Positions 30,776-40,146 of a stretch of 64,000 nucleotides of DNA are shown here, piece after piece. The stretch is taken from NCBI RefSeq assembly GCF_000347635.1, contig NC_020514.1, forward strand, positions 1,488,001-1,552,000. The letters are read 5' to 3'. The DNA is from Paraglaciecola psychrophila 170. GTDB lineage: Bacteria > Pseudomonadota > Gammaproteobacteria > Enterobacterales > Alteromonadaceae. Within the stretch, counting starts at the first letter, position 1. Each line of letters starts with the position of its first letter. The position numbers and the translations under genes are program-made. The notes beneath the pieces are model-generated. The model did not search any database and was not told where the DNA came from. It was given only the letters and a program-made list of their open reading frames with translations.

Positions 30776-31533
30776 TGTGGAAGTGGTTACATCCTTACGC
30801 TAAAACTGAACGAACTTATCACCTATGCCAAAGGTTATTGCCATGGTTTAGTGTGTTGGGGGTGGCAGTTATTTTATGCGCTACTGTTTGGGGATTGGCC
30901 TATGCCCCAACGGATTATCAGCAAAGTGAAGCTTACAGAATTATTTATGTACATGTACCTACTGCAGTGTTATCAAAAAGCCTATACAGCGCGATGGCAG
31001 TGGCTGCCTTTATTGGTTTGGTATGGCAAGTTAAAACATCTTTTATGGCGATGATGGCCTTGGCACCTATAGGTGCGACTGTGACTTTTATTTCACTTAT
31101 TACTGGCGCAGCTTGGGGTAAACCTATGTGGGGCACTTGGTGGGAGTGGGATGCTCGGTTAACTTCGCAATTGATATTAATGTTTTTGTTCCTCGGAGTT
31201 ATTTCTTTATATAAAGCTTTCGAAGATAAACAACAGGCGGGTAAAGCTGCTGGGGTCATGGCTATAGTGGGGGTGATAAATCTGCCAATAATTCATTACT
31301 CAGTAGAATGGTGGAATACTCTGCATCAAGGCGCCACCATCTTAAAACTCGGCAAGCCGTCTATGCCCTCAGAAATGTTATGGCCCCTTTTATTGTCTAT
31401 CTTAGGTTGGGCACTCGTCAGCGGAGCTGTTTTTTTACTGCGCATGCAAAACGAAATTCTACAACGAGATATCAAGCGCCCGTGGGTGGTCGCTTTAGCA
31501 CACAAAAACTCAGCGTTGAGTGAGGTCAAATAA
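30775..31533 (+). CDS. ccmC: Haem-handling protein CcmC
   Basis: 252 residues, six membrane helices, haem-handling family. The tryptophan-rich loop GTWWEWDARLTSQL binds haem presented to CcmE, with flanking histidines in YVHVP and IHYSVEWWN. It loads haem onto CcmE. Stop and start overlap with ccmD. Confidence 0.95.
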   Translation: MWKWLHPYAKTERTYHLCQRLLPWFSVLGVAVILCATVWGLAYAPTDYQQSEAYRIIYVHVPTAVLSKSLYSAMAVAAFIGLVWQVKTSFMAMMALAPIGATVTFISLITGAAWGKPMWGTWWEWDARLTSQLILMFLFLGVISLYKAFEDKQQAGKAAGVMAIVGVINLPIIHYSVEWWNTLHQGATILKLGKPSMPSEMLWPLLLSILGWALVSGAVFLLRMQNEILQRDIKRPWVVALAHKNSALSEVK

Positions 31534-31784
31534 TGTATTTTGAAGACATCAATAGTTTTTTAGATATGGGCGGCTATGGCCTATATGTATGGCTGTCTTT
31601 TGGCTCTGCAGCCCTCAGTCTGTTAGTTTTGTGGTTAGACTCACTTTTTTCAAAGCAAAGATTATTTACACAAGTATTGAGTGAACAAACAAGGCAAGCG
31701 CGAATTAAAGCTGCGGCTAAACAAAGTGCTACAGCTAAACAAAGTGCTACAGCTAAACAAAGAACGAACGGAGAAACAATATGA
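31533..31784 (+). CDS. ccmD: Cytochrome c maturation protein CcmD
   Basis: 83 residues: one membrane helix (about 16-35, [20 protein letters not shown]) and a basic cytoplasmic tail, as expected. CcmD helps release haem-CcmE from CcmABC. The tail has an 18-base in-frame tandem repeat at about 31720-31762 (QSATAK units), making it slightly longer than usual. It overlaps ccmE by 4 bases. Confidence 0.88.
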   Translation: MYFEDINSFLDMGGYGLYVWLSFGSAALSLLVLWLDSLFSKQRLFTQVLSEQTRQARIKAAAKQSATAKQSATAKQRTNGETI

Positions 31785-32266
31785 ACCCAAGGCGTCAAAA
31801 ACGTTTGATGGCTGTATCTGCAATCTTACTGGTGGTTAGCGGTGGTATTGGTTTGATGTTGTATGCGCTAAGTCAAAATATCGACTTGTTTTATACGCCA
31901 TCTGAAATTATTGATGGAAAAAAAGGCCAAATCCCAGAACTCGGTCAACGATTGCGTATTGGTGGCATGGTTGTGCCCGGCACCGTTAAGCGGGATCAAG
32001 AAACGTTGTCTGTGAGTTTTGATTTAGTGGATATCGGTCCCGCGGTGACAGTGAGTTATCACGGCATCTTGCCTGATTTGTTTCGCGAAGGGCAGGGTAT
32101 TGTAGCAACAGGTGTGTTGACTAAAAATAATTATATTGAAGCGCATGAAGTGCTCGCTAAACACGATGAAGAATATATGCCGCCAGAACTGGCAGAAAAA
32201 ATGAAAGGCATTAAACACATTAAACCATCACAGGCAAGCTACGGTAAAACTGAGGCAGGTATATAA
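31781..32266 (+). CDS. ccmE: Periplasmic haem chaperone CcmE
   Basis: 161 residues, anchored by one N-terminal helix (about 9-29). The haem-binding motif [12 protein letters not shown] keeps the covalent haem histidine (H128) and the ligand tyrosine (Y132). [13 protein letters not shown] is conserved. It carries haem from CcmC to CcmF. Confidence 0.95.
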   Translation: MNPRRQKRLMAVSAILLVVSGGIGLMLYALSQNIDLFYTPSEIIDGKKGQIPELGQRLRIGGMVVPGTVKRDQETLSVSFDLVDIGPAVTVSYHGILPDLFREGQGIVATGVLTKNNYIEAHEVLAKHDEEYMPPELAEKMKGIKHIKPSQASYGKTEAGI

Positions 32267-32268
32267 AT

Positions 32269-34275
32269 ATGTTAGCTGAATTAGGTAATTTCGCTTTAGT
32301 ACTGGCCCTTATGATGGGCATATTGTTATCCATTTACCCTATGTGGGGCGCTTATAAAGATCATTCACAAATGATGGCCATGGCGAAACCTTTGGCAATT
32401 GGCATGTTTATATTTACCGCTTTTGCATATGGTTGTCTGACGCATGGATTTATCACTGATGACTTCAGCATAGCCTATGTGGCGAACACATCGAACAGTA
32501 CCTTGCCGATCTATTACAAAATTACCGCTGTGTGGGGTGGCCATGAAGGCTCATTTTTACTATGGGTATTGATATTTTCTATTTGGACTGTGGCGGTAGC
32601 ACTATTTAGTAAGGCTATCCCCATGAAAATGGTCGCCAGAGTGTTATCTATTTTAGGTATGGTAGGTATTGGTTTTTATTTGTTTATGTTACTCACCTCT
32701 AATCCTTTTGATCGGCTGTTACCTTTTTTTCCTATTGATGGCAAAGACTTAAACCCATTGTTACAAGATTTTGGGATGATCATTCACCCTCCTATGTTGT
32801 ATATGGGGTATGTAGGTTTTTCAGTGGCGTTTGCCTTCGCGCTTGCTGCGCTGATATCTGGGCAATTAGACTCCACTTGGGCCCGTTGGTCTAGGCCTTG
32901 GACATTGGCTGCGTGGTCTTTTCTAACTGTAGGTGTCGCGCTTGGCAGTTGGTGGGCCTACTACGAATTGGGTTGGGGCGGTTGGTGGTTTTGGGATCCT
33001 GTTGAAAATGCTTCATTCATGCCTTGGCTAGTGGGTACTGCTTTGATCCATAGTTTAGCTGTCACAGAAAAACGTAAAGTGTTTAAGTCTTGGACCGTAT
33101 TGTTAGCTATATCTGCGTTTTCATTAAGCCTGCTTGGTACGTTTCTGGTGCGTTCAGGGGTGTTGGTTTCAGTACATTCATTCGCTAGCGACCCTAGTCG
33201 TGGTTTATTTATTCTTGGCTTACTAGTCATAATTATCGGCGGCTCTTTGGCTTTGTATGCCTATAGGGCTCCGCAATTGAAAGGGAATGGAAGATACCAA
33301 CTGTTTTCAAGAGAAGTGTTATTGATTGGTAATAACGTGTTCTTAACCGCGGCTACTTTGGTCGTGTTGTTAGGTACCTTGTTACCCTTGGTACATAAAG
33401 AAATCGGTATGGGCTCTATTTCAATCGGCGCACCCTTTTTTAACCAAATGTTTACTTATCTTATTGTGCCGTTTGTACTGTTTATGGGAATTGGCCCGCT
33501 GTCACGCTGGAAAAGCCAATCTCCTCAAGCGTTATATAAGCAACTACTGATTGCATTTGGTTTAAGTGTGTCGGCTGGTATTTTGGTGAATGCTAGTTTC
33601 GAACAATCTAGCTATATGGCAGCGTTAGGCTTAGTCATGAGTTTTTGGATTATTATTACGACTATCATGGAAATACGGCAGCGTATTCAACCACAAGTTG
33701 AGTCAGGTAAATTCACCATTTCACAAAGCCTTAAAAAACTGACCCGAAGCCATTGGGGCATGGTATCGGGGCATCTTGGTTTTGCGGTAACACTCATCGG
33801 CATTGCATTAGTTAGTGCATATAGTGTGGAGCGCAATGTACGTATGGGGTCAGGAGATCGCGTCACTTTGCAAGGTTATGAATTTGTATTTAAAGGGGTT
33901 TCTGAATTTACAGGACCTAATTATACAGCCGATGTTGGGCATCTAGATGTTTTCCAAAACGGGCAAAAAATATCGTCACTTGCTGCCGAAAAACGTTTTT
34001 ATCCGGTACAACGAAATGTTATGACGGAAGCGGGCATTGACTCGGGCTTAACTCGAGACTTATTTGTAGCATTGGGCGAGCAGCTTAAAAATGGCGATTG
34101 GTCGTTACGCATTTATGTGAAACCTTTTATTAACTGGATATGGTTAGGCGCATTTATAATGGCGTTTGGCGGCGTGTTGTCGATTAGCGATAAGCGGTAT
34201 CGAATGACGAAATTAGGGACCAAACTTAAAGCTAATGCAACTCCAAATCCAGCTTTGAAGGAGCAAATATCTTGA
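32269..34275 (+). CDS. ccmF: Haem lyase subunit CcmF
   Basis: 668 residues with many membrane helices. The WWD haem-binding loop is clear: GWGGWWFWDPVENASFMPWL. It joins haem from CcmE to apocytochrome c, with CcmH and CcmI. It overlaps the next gene by 4 bases. Confidence 0.96.
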   Translation: MLAELGNFALVLALMMGILLSIYPMWGAYKDHSQMMAMAKPLAIGMFIFTAFAYGCLTHGFITDDFSIAYVANTSNSTLPIYYKITAVWGGHEGSFLLWVLIFSIWTVAVALFSKAIPMKMVARVLSILGMVGIGFYLFMLLTSNPFDRLLPFFPIDGKDLNPLLQDFGMIIHPPMLYMGYVGFSVAFAFALAALISGQLDSTWARWSRPWTLAAWSFLTVGVALGSWWAYYELGWGGWWFWDPVENASFMPWLVGTALIHSLAVTEKRKVFKSWTVLLAISAFSLSLLGTFLVRSGVLVSVHSFASDPSRGLFILGLLVIIIGGSLALYAYRAPQLKGNGRYQLFSREVLLIGNNVFLTAATLVVLLGTLLPLVHKEIGMGSISIGAPFFNQMFTYLIVPFVLFMGIGPLSRWKSQSPQALYKQLLIAFGLSVSAGILVNASFEQSSYMAALGLVMSFWIIITTIMEIRQRIQPQVESGKFTISQSLKKLTRSHWGMVSGHLGFAVTLIGIALVSAYSVERNVRMGSGDRVTLQGYEFVFKGVSEFTGPNYTADVGHLDVFQNGQKISSLAAEKRFYPVQRNVMTEAGIDSGLTRDLFVALGEQLKNGDWSLRIYVKPFINWIWLGAFIMAFGGVLSISDKRYRMTKLGTKLKANATPNPALKEQIS

Positions 34276-34844
34276 AAAAAGTGGCGTTGTATTTAATTCC
34301 ACTGGGATTATTTTTAGGCTTAATAATATTTTTGTACCAAGGTTTGTTTTCTAACCCAAGAGAGCATAAGTCCAGTTTGCTTGAAAAACCCATGCCTGAA
34401 TTTGTTTTGCCTGACTTGATGGATATCCAGCAAACTTATACTCAAGACGTGTTTCTTGGCAAAGTAACGTTACTCAATGTGTGGGGAGTGTGGTGTATCA
34501 CCTGCGCCATTGAGTTGCCTTATCTCACACAGTTGCAAGTTGAGGGTAAACATATAGTTGGCTTGTACTACGACCAAGATATTGATCCTGATTTTGGGAT
34601 TAAAACCGTCGAACGAGTGCAACAGGAAGTAACAGATAAGCTCAGACAATTAGGTAATCCTTACGCTTACAATATATTCGATGTTAAACGCGATTTATCA
34701 TTAGATCTTGGCGTAACTGGTGCCCCTGAAACCTACTTAATTGATCAACAAGGTAAGATACGTTTGCATCATATTGGAGATATCAATCCACGGGTCTGGA
34801 ATAAAAAGTTTGCGCCTATATATGACACTTTGGTGGCGCAATGA
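34272..34844 (+). CDS. ccmG: Cytochrome c thiol oxidoreductase CcmG/DsbE
   Basis: 190 residues, N-terminal membrane anchor (about 5-24), thioredoxin fold with active site WCITC, followed by the cis-Pro region GAPETYLID. It reduces the CXXCH cysteines of apocytochromes. The second X pair is Ile-Thr rather than Pro-Thr as in E. coli; this position varies in the family. Starts from TTG 34272 and overlaps ccmF and ccmH by 4 bases each. Confidence 0.93.
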   Translation: MKKVALYLIPLGLFLGLIIFLYQGLFSNPREHKSSLLEKPMPEFVLPDLMDIQQTYTQDVFLGKVTLLNVWGVWCITCAIELPYLTQLQVEGKHIVGLYYDQDIDPDFGIKTVERVQQEVTDKLRQLGNPYAYNIFDVKRDLSLDLGVTGAPETYLIDQQGKIRLHHIGDINPRVWNKKFAPIYDTLVAQ

Positions 34845-35293
34845 ATCGATTAGTCTGCACTTTAGTTATTTTAATGCTTAGTTGCTTCGGTAGCCTAGCA
34901 TTAGCGACAGAAGACAAGTTTCATTTTGATGAGCCTAAAAAAGATGCCCTATTTTTAGAGTTAACCAAAGAATTACGTTGTCCTAAATGTCAGAATCAAA
35001 ACATTGCTGATTCTGACGCTATGATAGCAGTGGATTTAAAACGCAAGGTCTATGAGTTGCTGCAAAAAGGTAACGACAGACAACAAGTTATTGATTTTAT
35101 GAAACAACGTTATGGCGACTTTGTTTATTACCAACCGCCTGTTAACCCTATGACCATTTGGTTATGGGTATTGCCAATACTATTTATTGTTGTTGCTGTG
35201 GTTGGAGTAGTGATGACCCGTAAACGCCAAGCACCTGAGATAAGCAATGAACAACTAGCTAAAGCACAAGCAATTTTGGAGCGTGACGAGTGA
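34841..35293 (+). CDS. ccmH: Cytochrome c maturation protein CcmH
   Basis: 150 residues: signal peptide (1-22), then the redox motif LRCPKCQNQNIADSDA, and a C-terminal membrane helix (about 105-125). This is the short CcmH form, with the TPR part encoded separately by ccmI downstream. It handles apocytochrome thiols together with CcmG. Confidence 0.94.
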   Translation: MNRLVCTLVILMLSCFGSLALATEDKFHFDEPKKDALFLELTKELRCPKCQNQNIADSDAMIAVDLKRKVYELLQKGNDRQQVIDFMKQRYGDFVYYQPPVNPMTIWLWVLPILFIVVAVVGVVMTRKRQAPEISNEQLAKAQAILERDE

Positions 35294-36552
35294 GTCTTTT
35301 TTATCTAGGTGCAGCCATATCCGTTGTTATTTTCATGTTATTTATCATTTTTCCTTGGTTCAGAAAGGCCAACGATGATTCTGTAAGCAGATTAACTAAT
35401 AAAGGGCTGATTAAACAACGTCTGATTGAATTACACACCGAGCAACAGCAAGGTTTGCTGAGTGATTCAGACAGGTTGCAGTCAGAAAATGAGCTAAAGC
35501 TGGCTTTGTTGGATGAAACTAAAACAAGTCAAACTAATGAGGCGAGTGTGGGTATTCCCCTCGCAATTGGTGCATTGGTTAGTTTGTCAGTTGGCATAGG
35601 TACATATCTATACTCTAACCAGATTCAACGCGTTGATGAATGGCTGATGGCGCAACAACAAACCAGCGAACTTGGGCAACGGATGATCAGTGGCGATGAA
35701 AACCTTAACCTAAAAGATTTACAAACGTTTGCTTTAGGGCTTAGAACCAAATTGGTAGATACACCAGAAGATGCCACGGGGTGGATGTTATTAGGTCGAG
35801 TATCTGGGGCTATTAATAGAGTAGACAGTGCCATTCAAGCTTTTGAAAAGTCTTTAAAATTTGATCCTAATAATGTGGGGACTTTATCTAGCTACGCTCA
35901 AGCGTTATTGATGACGGGCCAAGAGCAACAAGTATTACAAGCTAAACAAGTGTTGTTGCAAATACTGGACTTAGAACCAGATAACACTAATGCTATGGGG
36001 GTTTTGGCCATTGCTGCCTCTGAGTTAGGTGACAAACTATTAGCCCTGGAAAATTGGCAAAGGTTATTGGCTTTTATACCGGACACCGATCCCAATTTTG
36101 CTGCTGTTAATCAACGTATTTTGCAATTACAGACCGATTTACAGCAAGATAATCAACAAGTAGCTCAAAACAAGCCTAACCTAACTACCGACAGTCTAAG
36201 TTCAACTAGAGTGTCGGTAACGATTAATATTAGTGATGAATTGCAGTCTAAATTACCTGAAAATGGTTTTTTATTCGTTTTCGCTCAAGAAAGTAGCGGA
36301 CAAATGAAAATGCCTGCAGCCGTAGTAAAAATGCCTCTTGGGGAATTCCCTGTTGTAGTGGAGTTGTCTAATAACAATGCTATGACACCCAATTACACCT
36401 TGTCGCAATTACAACAAGCTAGATTGGTTGCTAGGGTGTCTATAGATGGAAACGGGACTGAGTCAGCGGGTGACTTTCAAGGTGAATTGATCGCGACTTT
36501 AAGTACGAACGAGACGACGCAAGAAACGATAACGATAAATAGGGAATTATGA
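35290..36552 (+). CDS. ccmI: Cytochrome c maturation protein CcmI
   Basis: 420 residues from a GTG overlapping ccmH by 4 bases. Two membrane helices (about 3-20 and 90-110) enclose a leucine-zipper-like loop, followed by TPR repeats (about 155-265, e.g. GWMLLGRVSGAINRVDSAIQ) and a C-terminal beta-rich domain. CcmI holds apocytochrome C-termini for haem attachment. Last ccm gene; it overlaps mlaA by 4 bases, so mlaA is co-transcribed. Confidence 0.92.
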   Translation: MSLFYLGAAISVVIFMLFIIFPWFRKANDDSVSRLTNKGLIKQRLIELHTEQQQGLLSDSDRLQSENELKLALLDETKTSQTNEASVGIPLAIGALVSLSVGIGTYLYSNQIQRVDEWLMAQQQTSELGQRMISGDENLNLKDLQTFALGLRTKLVDTPEDATGWMLLGRVSGAINRVDSAIQAFEKSLKFDPNNVGTLSSYAQALLMTGQEQQVLQAKQVLLQILDLEPDNTNAMGVLAIAASELGDKLLALENWQRLLAFIPDTDPNFAAVNQRILQLQTDLQQDNQQVAQNKPNLTTDSLSSTRVSVTINISDELQSKLPENGFLFVFAQESSGQMKMPAAVVKMPLGEFPVVVELSNNNAMTPNYTLSQLQQARLVARVSIDGNGTESAGDFQGELIATLSTNETTQETITINREL

Positions 36553-37316
36553 TGAATAAAGTAAGTGTTCTTGTTTTGGCGACAGGGCTGCTGCTGCTTG
36601 GTGGTTGTGCATCTCAGCCTAGCGCTATAGAACAATCTCAGCAGTTTGCCGATCCTAAAGATCCCTTAGAGTCATTAAATCGTGCGATGTGGGATTTTAA
36701 TTATGAAATATTAGATGAATACTTATTGCGTCCTACGGCAGTTGCTTATGCGGATTATATGCCACAAATCGCACGTACGGGTTTACTGAACATAGCAGAG
36801 AATCTTGAAGAGCCTTCAAACAGTCTTAACAATCTGTTGCAATGGAAGTTAGATGGCACTTTTATCAGTCTAGGGCGCTTTCTGCTGAATTCTACCGTGG
36901 GGTTGTTAGGCTTGATTGATGTCGCCAGTGAAATTGGTTTAGAGCCTAAGGAAGAGGAGTTTGGAGAAGTACTGGGAAAATGGGGACTCAATACCGGTCC
37001 TTATTTGATGATACCTGCGTTGGGACCGAGTGATATACGCAGTTCAGTAGGTGATTTTGTCGACTCTTCCTACTCTCCTATTGACGGCCTCAACTTCTAT
37101 TTCAGTGCTTTGCGTGTAGGTATCAAAGCATTAGAGAGCAGAGCATCTGTGATACAACAAGAGCAGCAGCTGACTTCTTCTTCCGATCCCTATGCTTTTG
37201 TGAAAAGTGCTTATTTTCAAAACTTAGAATTTAAAGTTAAAGATGGAAAAGTAGAAAAAACCGAAGAAGAAGCCGCATTAGAAGATGATATCGATGCGTT
37301 TTTGGATAACCTATAG
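36549..37316 (+). CDS. mlaA: Outer-membrane lipid-asymmetry lipoprotein MlaA (VacJ)
   Basis: 255 residues. Lipobox LGGC (C20). Family motifs DPLESLNRAMWDFNY, SLGRFLLNSTVGLLGLIDVA and GPYLMIPALGPSDIR are intact. MlaA removes phospholipids from the outer leaflet and passes them to MlaC. The other mla genes are not here; its coupling to ccmI is a genome-specific arrangement. The acidic C-terminal tail is typical. Confidence 0.95.
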   Translation: MMNKVSVLVLATGLLLLGGCASQPSAIEQSQQFADPKDPLESLNRAMWDFNYEILDEYLLRPTAVAYADYMPQIARTGLLNIAENLEEPSNSLNNLLQWKLDGTFISLGRFLLNSTVGLLGLIDVASEIGLEPKEEEFGEVLGKWGLNTGPYLMIPALGPSDIRSSVGDFVDSSYSPIDGLNFYFSALRVGIKALESRASVIQQEQQLTSSSDPYAFVKSAYFQNLEFKVKDGKVEKTEEEAALEDDIDAFLDNL

Positions 37317-37363
37317 CGCCAGTAGCTAGTTGACATTACAAGGTAAAAGTAAAGCCAAAGATA

Positions 37364-37482
37364 TTTACACCACCGAGGAAAAAGAGCGTCGGGCGTCAAG
37401 CGGCGGCCGCCGACCGCTGCTCCTCACAGAGAAAATCAACTAATTGTTAAGATAAGATTTTAAGAGTGGGACAGTAAATATC
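37364..37482 (+). repeat. Intergenic repeat family, copy B (module 1 only)
   Basis: Starts TTACACCACCGAGGAAAAAG and runs through CACAGAGAAAATCAAC and TTAAGATAAGATTT to ACAGTAAATAT, matching copy C over its first half and the inverted left half of copy A. The second module is missing. An insert of about 10 bases (GGCGGCCGCC region) interrupts the middle. It lies just downstream of mlaA and may also act as its terminator. Confidence 0.75.
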
Positions 37483-37551
37483 CTAATTGGTGTCTTATTT
37501 TCCCTTTGGTTCAATATCTTTTAGGTAATAAAGTACAGTAGATTAATGGTA

Positions 37552-37964
37552 TTAGAGGTTTGGTATTAATTTAATTGCTTTAATAAAATATTGGAAATCA
37601 ATCAAATGGTTTTCAACAATAAACCTAACGATATCAATATTGAGTTCCTGATAGTCATGCACCGCTATATTTCTTAATCCCACCATCTTTTTAGGTTTAC
37701 TGCTACTTCTTCAGGCAGCAATACAGCTTTAAATAACAGTTCAAAGGCGTCTCTACTGGACTGTGGTATGCCTAGTTTTTGTTGTTTATTAACATAATTC
37801 GCTAGATCAATTGATGCTTCACAGGCTCGCTGTAAGTTTAATACAATGGAATCCTGACGAGTAAAATCAGTAGATAAGTTATCTGCAACTTCAGCATATA
37901 CAACATTGATGCGTTGTAAACATCGTTCAATGGTAGCAATTTTATTGATGACTACATCATTCAT
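37552..37964 (-). pseudogene. hepT: HepT-like HEPN toxin, frameshifted before the catalytic motif
   Basis: The in-frame part (from ATG 37964) gives 96 residues of a HEPN helical bundle (IATIERCLQRINVVYAEVAD, DSIVLNLQRACEASIDLANY) and ends KRWWD-stop. The next frame carries on exactly where HepT should: MVGLRNIAVHDYQELNIDIV, ending at the stop 37552-37554. That part holds the RX4HXY active site (RNIAVHDY), needed for RNase activity. One missing A in an A5 run (plus-strand T5 at 37688-37692) explains the break; with A6 the protein would be 137 residues, the usual HepT size. The truncated product should be inactive. It overlaps the antitoxin gene by 8 bases. A sequencing error is possible. Confidence 0.85.
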
Positions 37965-38364
37965 TTGTCAAACTCATGTGTTGCTTCAAAATATCTGCTC
38001 TTTCGACATTTAAATGCTGATACATTGACATAACCTGCATTTCAAATACAGCCACATAGTTTGCTGCATCATAAATACACATTCCGTGATGGATCACTTG
38101 GTTTTGCATAACAGTAGAAGCACTTAATAAATCTACTAAATCAACATCGTTTTTTAATGCTATTGCCAGTTCATTTTGCCATTGCCAACGAGCAACAGGG
38201 TCAAACTTACTTGCTCCTAATATGGCAATATCAATATCACTTTGCGAATTCGACTGCTCATTTGCTTGAGAGCCAAATAAATATATCAGCTTAATGCCCT
38301 GACACTGTTCCAATACTAGTGAACGAATGTCATTAATTAACTTCTCCTGCGATCTCACAGCCAT
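37957..38364 (-). CDS. mntA: MntA-like nucleotidyltransferase antitoxin
   Basis: 135 residues, minimal nucleotidyltransferase. The GSX10DXD signature is present in LFGSQANEQSNSQSDIDIAI, with the third acidic residue probably in NDVDLVDLL. MntA proteins neutralise HepT by adding AMP to its tyrosine in RX4HXY. First gene of the pair, overlapping hepT by 8 bases. It is intact although its partner appears broken. Confidence 0.9.
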   Translation of the reverse strand: MAVRSQEKLINDIRSLVLEQCQGIKLIYLFGSQANEQSNSQSDIDIAILGASKFDPVARWQWQNELAIALKNDVDLVDLLSASTVMQNQVIHHGMCIYDAANYVAVFEMQVMSMYQHLNVERADILKQHMSLTNE

Positions 38365-38490
38365 AAAAGTACCAAGCTCTAAATTGATTGTGTTTTAGTT
38401 TACCCATACAGCTAGCGAATACCAAACAAAGAAAACAAATTGCAAAGCAGTAGACGGTAAATAGTGGCTAGTAGATAGAAAAAAAGAGCG

Positions 38491-38676
38491 TTTACACCAC
38501 CGAGGAAAAGGACCGTCGGGCGCCGACCGCTAAGCTTCACAGAGAAAATCAACTGATTTTTAAGATAAGATTTAAAGAATAGAACAGTAAACATACGACT
38601 TTTTTTGCCTTTTTTTTATCTTTTCATCTTTCCTCTGCGCGCGGCACCCGGTGATCTCATTGTCCTCGGTGGTAAA
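38491..38676 (+). repeat. Intergenic repeat family, copy C (complete, MITE-like)
   Basis: About 186 bp with inverted ends: TTTACACCACCGAGGA at the left and TCCTCGGTGGTAAA at the right. It contains module 1 (38491 to about 38595), then inverted module 2 (about 38605-38676, with CGGCACCCGGTGATCTCATT). It is the fullest copy in the window and lies between mntA and the galE stop. No coding capacity and no obvious target-site duplication. Confidence 0.8.
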
Positions 38677-38724
38677 AAAATTATTTTGTTTAAAATCTTT
38701 TAAGAACTATTTTGGTTTTAAAGG

Positions 38725-39744
38725 CTATTTATAGCCTTCGGGATTGTTTGCTTGCCAATTCCATGAGTCTTTGCACATTTCTGCGAGTCCTCTGGTGGCT
38801 GTCCATCCCAGAGCTTCGCTGGCCGTTTTAGGGTCGGCATAGCAAGAGGCAATATCACCTCCTCTGCGGGGAACAAATTGATATGGGATAGCTTTGCCGC
38901 TTTGTTTTTCAAACTCTTTGACCATATCTAACACACTATATCCCTGACCTGTGCCGAGGTTGTAAGTCACAATACCTGGGCTTGTGTATAGTTTATCTAA
39001 GGCTTTTAAGTGACCTGCTGCCAAGTCCTCCACATGGATATAATCTCTGACACCGGTACCATCTAGTGTGTCATAGTCGTTACCGTAGATAGAAAGCTGT
39101 TCACGCTTTCCAGTGGCAACCTGGGTAATAAAGGGCATCAGGTTGTTGGGTATACCATTGGGATCTTCACCTATACGTCCAGATGGGTGTGCTCCAGCTG
39201 GATTAAAATACCTCAGCAGTGCTATGTTCCAGTCGTTATCTGATTTGTATAAGTCTCGTAACACCAACTCAACCATCAGTTTTGACATACCATAAGGGTT
39301 AGTTGGTTGTCCTGTTGGCATATCTTCACGAAGTGGCAGTTCAACAGGATCGCCGTAAACCGTTGCCGATGAGCTAAAAACAAGGTTTTTAACACCAAAT
39401 TTGTTCATTGCTTCACATAACTTTAACGTGCCATAGACGTTGTTGTTATAATAATTGAGGGGCTTTTCTACCGACTCACCTACTGCTTTTAAACCAGCAA
39501 AATGAATAACCGCATTGATTTTATGTTTGGAAAAAAGTAATTCTAAAATGGTGTGGTCGCGGATGTCTCCCTGAACAAAAATGGTGTTTTTGCCAGTTAA
39601 CTCTTCCACACGATTAAGGGATTCCTGGGAAGAGTTACACAGATTATCCAACACTATCACTTGATTGTCAGCCTCTAATAGCTGCAAAACAGTGTGACTA
39701 CCAATATACCCTGCACCACCTGTTACTAAAATTGTTTTCATCAT
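38725..39744 (-). CDS. galE: UDP-glucose 4-epimerase
   Basis: 339 residues, short-chain dehydrogenase family. NAD motif [18 protein letters not shown], the SSSATVYG serine and the YGMSKLMVE Tyr-Lys pair are intact. It makes UDP-galactose, which can feed the UDP-galactopyranose mutase encoded at 49.2 kb. It overlaps the upstream small membrane gene by 4 bases (ATGA), so the two are co-transcribed. Confidence 0.97.
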   Translation of the reverse strand: MMKTILVTGGAGYIGSHTVLQLLEADNQVIVLDNLCNSSQESLNRVEELTGKNTIFVQGDIRDHTILELLFSKHKINAVIHFAGLKAVGESVEKPLNYYNNNVYGTLKLCEAMNKFGVKNLVFSSSATVYGDPVELPLREDMPTGQPTNPYGMSKLMVELVLRDLYKSDNDWNIALLRYFNPAGAHPSGRIGEDPNGIPNNLMPFITQVATGKREQLSIYGNDYDTLDGTGVRDYIHVEDLAAGHLKALDKLYTSPGIVTYNLGTGQGYSVLDMVKEFEKQSGKAIPYQFVPRRGGDIASCYADPKTASEALGWTATRGLAEMCKDSWNWQANNPEGYK

Positions 39745-40049
39745 TTATCTCCTTCAGTACGGGGAATAGGTTGAGCAATATATTTAGCACACATAGCGTA
39801 TTGTACTGGTTTAACAATTAAAGGGTAAAGTAACGTGACTAACAATGCCCAAAAAATAGCCATCCAATTAGTCGCCATTTGAATTATAAGGATAAACACT
39901 GGGATCACGACCAACATTTTCAACACATTAAGGAATAATTTTTCTGGTCCAATTAATTTTTTTTGAGCTGTTTGCATTGCCGCTAATCTTTCGGTCAGAG
40001 GTAAATGCTGTAGTTGAGGAATTTGTTTAGTCGAAAAATACAACTTCAT
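39741..40049 (-). CDS. Small membrane protein of unknown function
   Basis: 102 residues, two membrane helices in the second half (about 45-62 and 64-84), preceded by a basic/Gln-rich cytoplasmic segment. I do not recognise a characterised family. The overlap with galE suggests coupling, but no sugar-related motif is visible. Confidence 0.7.
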   Translation of the reverse strand: MKLYFSTKQIPQLQHLPLTERLAAMQTAQKKLIGPEKLFLNVLKMLVVIPVFILIIQMATNWMAIFWALLVTLLYPLIVKPVQYAMCAKYIAQPIPRTEGDK

Positions 40050-40146
40050 ATGAAATGTGACCTGCTTGTAACGATTAAAAAGCCCAACTAAGTTAAAACT
40101 TAGACGGGCATTGATGTTAATACTTAGTGTAAATTAAGAGTGTAAA

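Noticed and set aside
37688..37692. Programmed -1 ribosomal frameshifting in hepT
   Set aside because: The run (CTA AAA AGA) is not a good slippery heptamer because the A-site codon cannot re-pair, and no clear downstream structure was seen; deletion of one A is simpler.
38491..38676. Insertion sequence
   Set aside because: It has inverted ends but is under 200 bp and non-coding, so at most it is a non-autonomous element.
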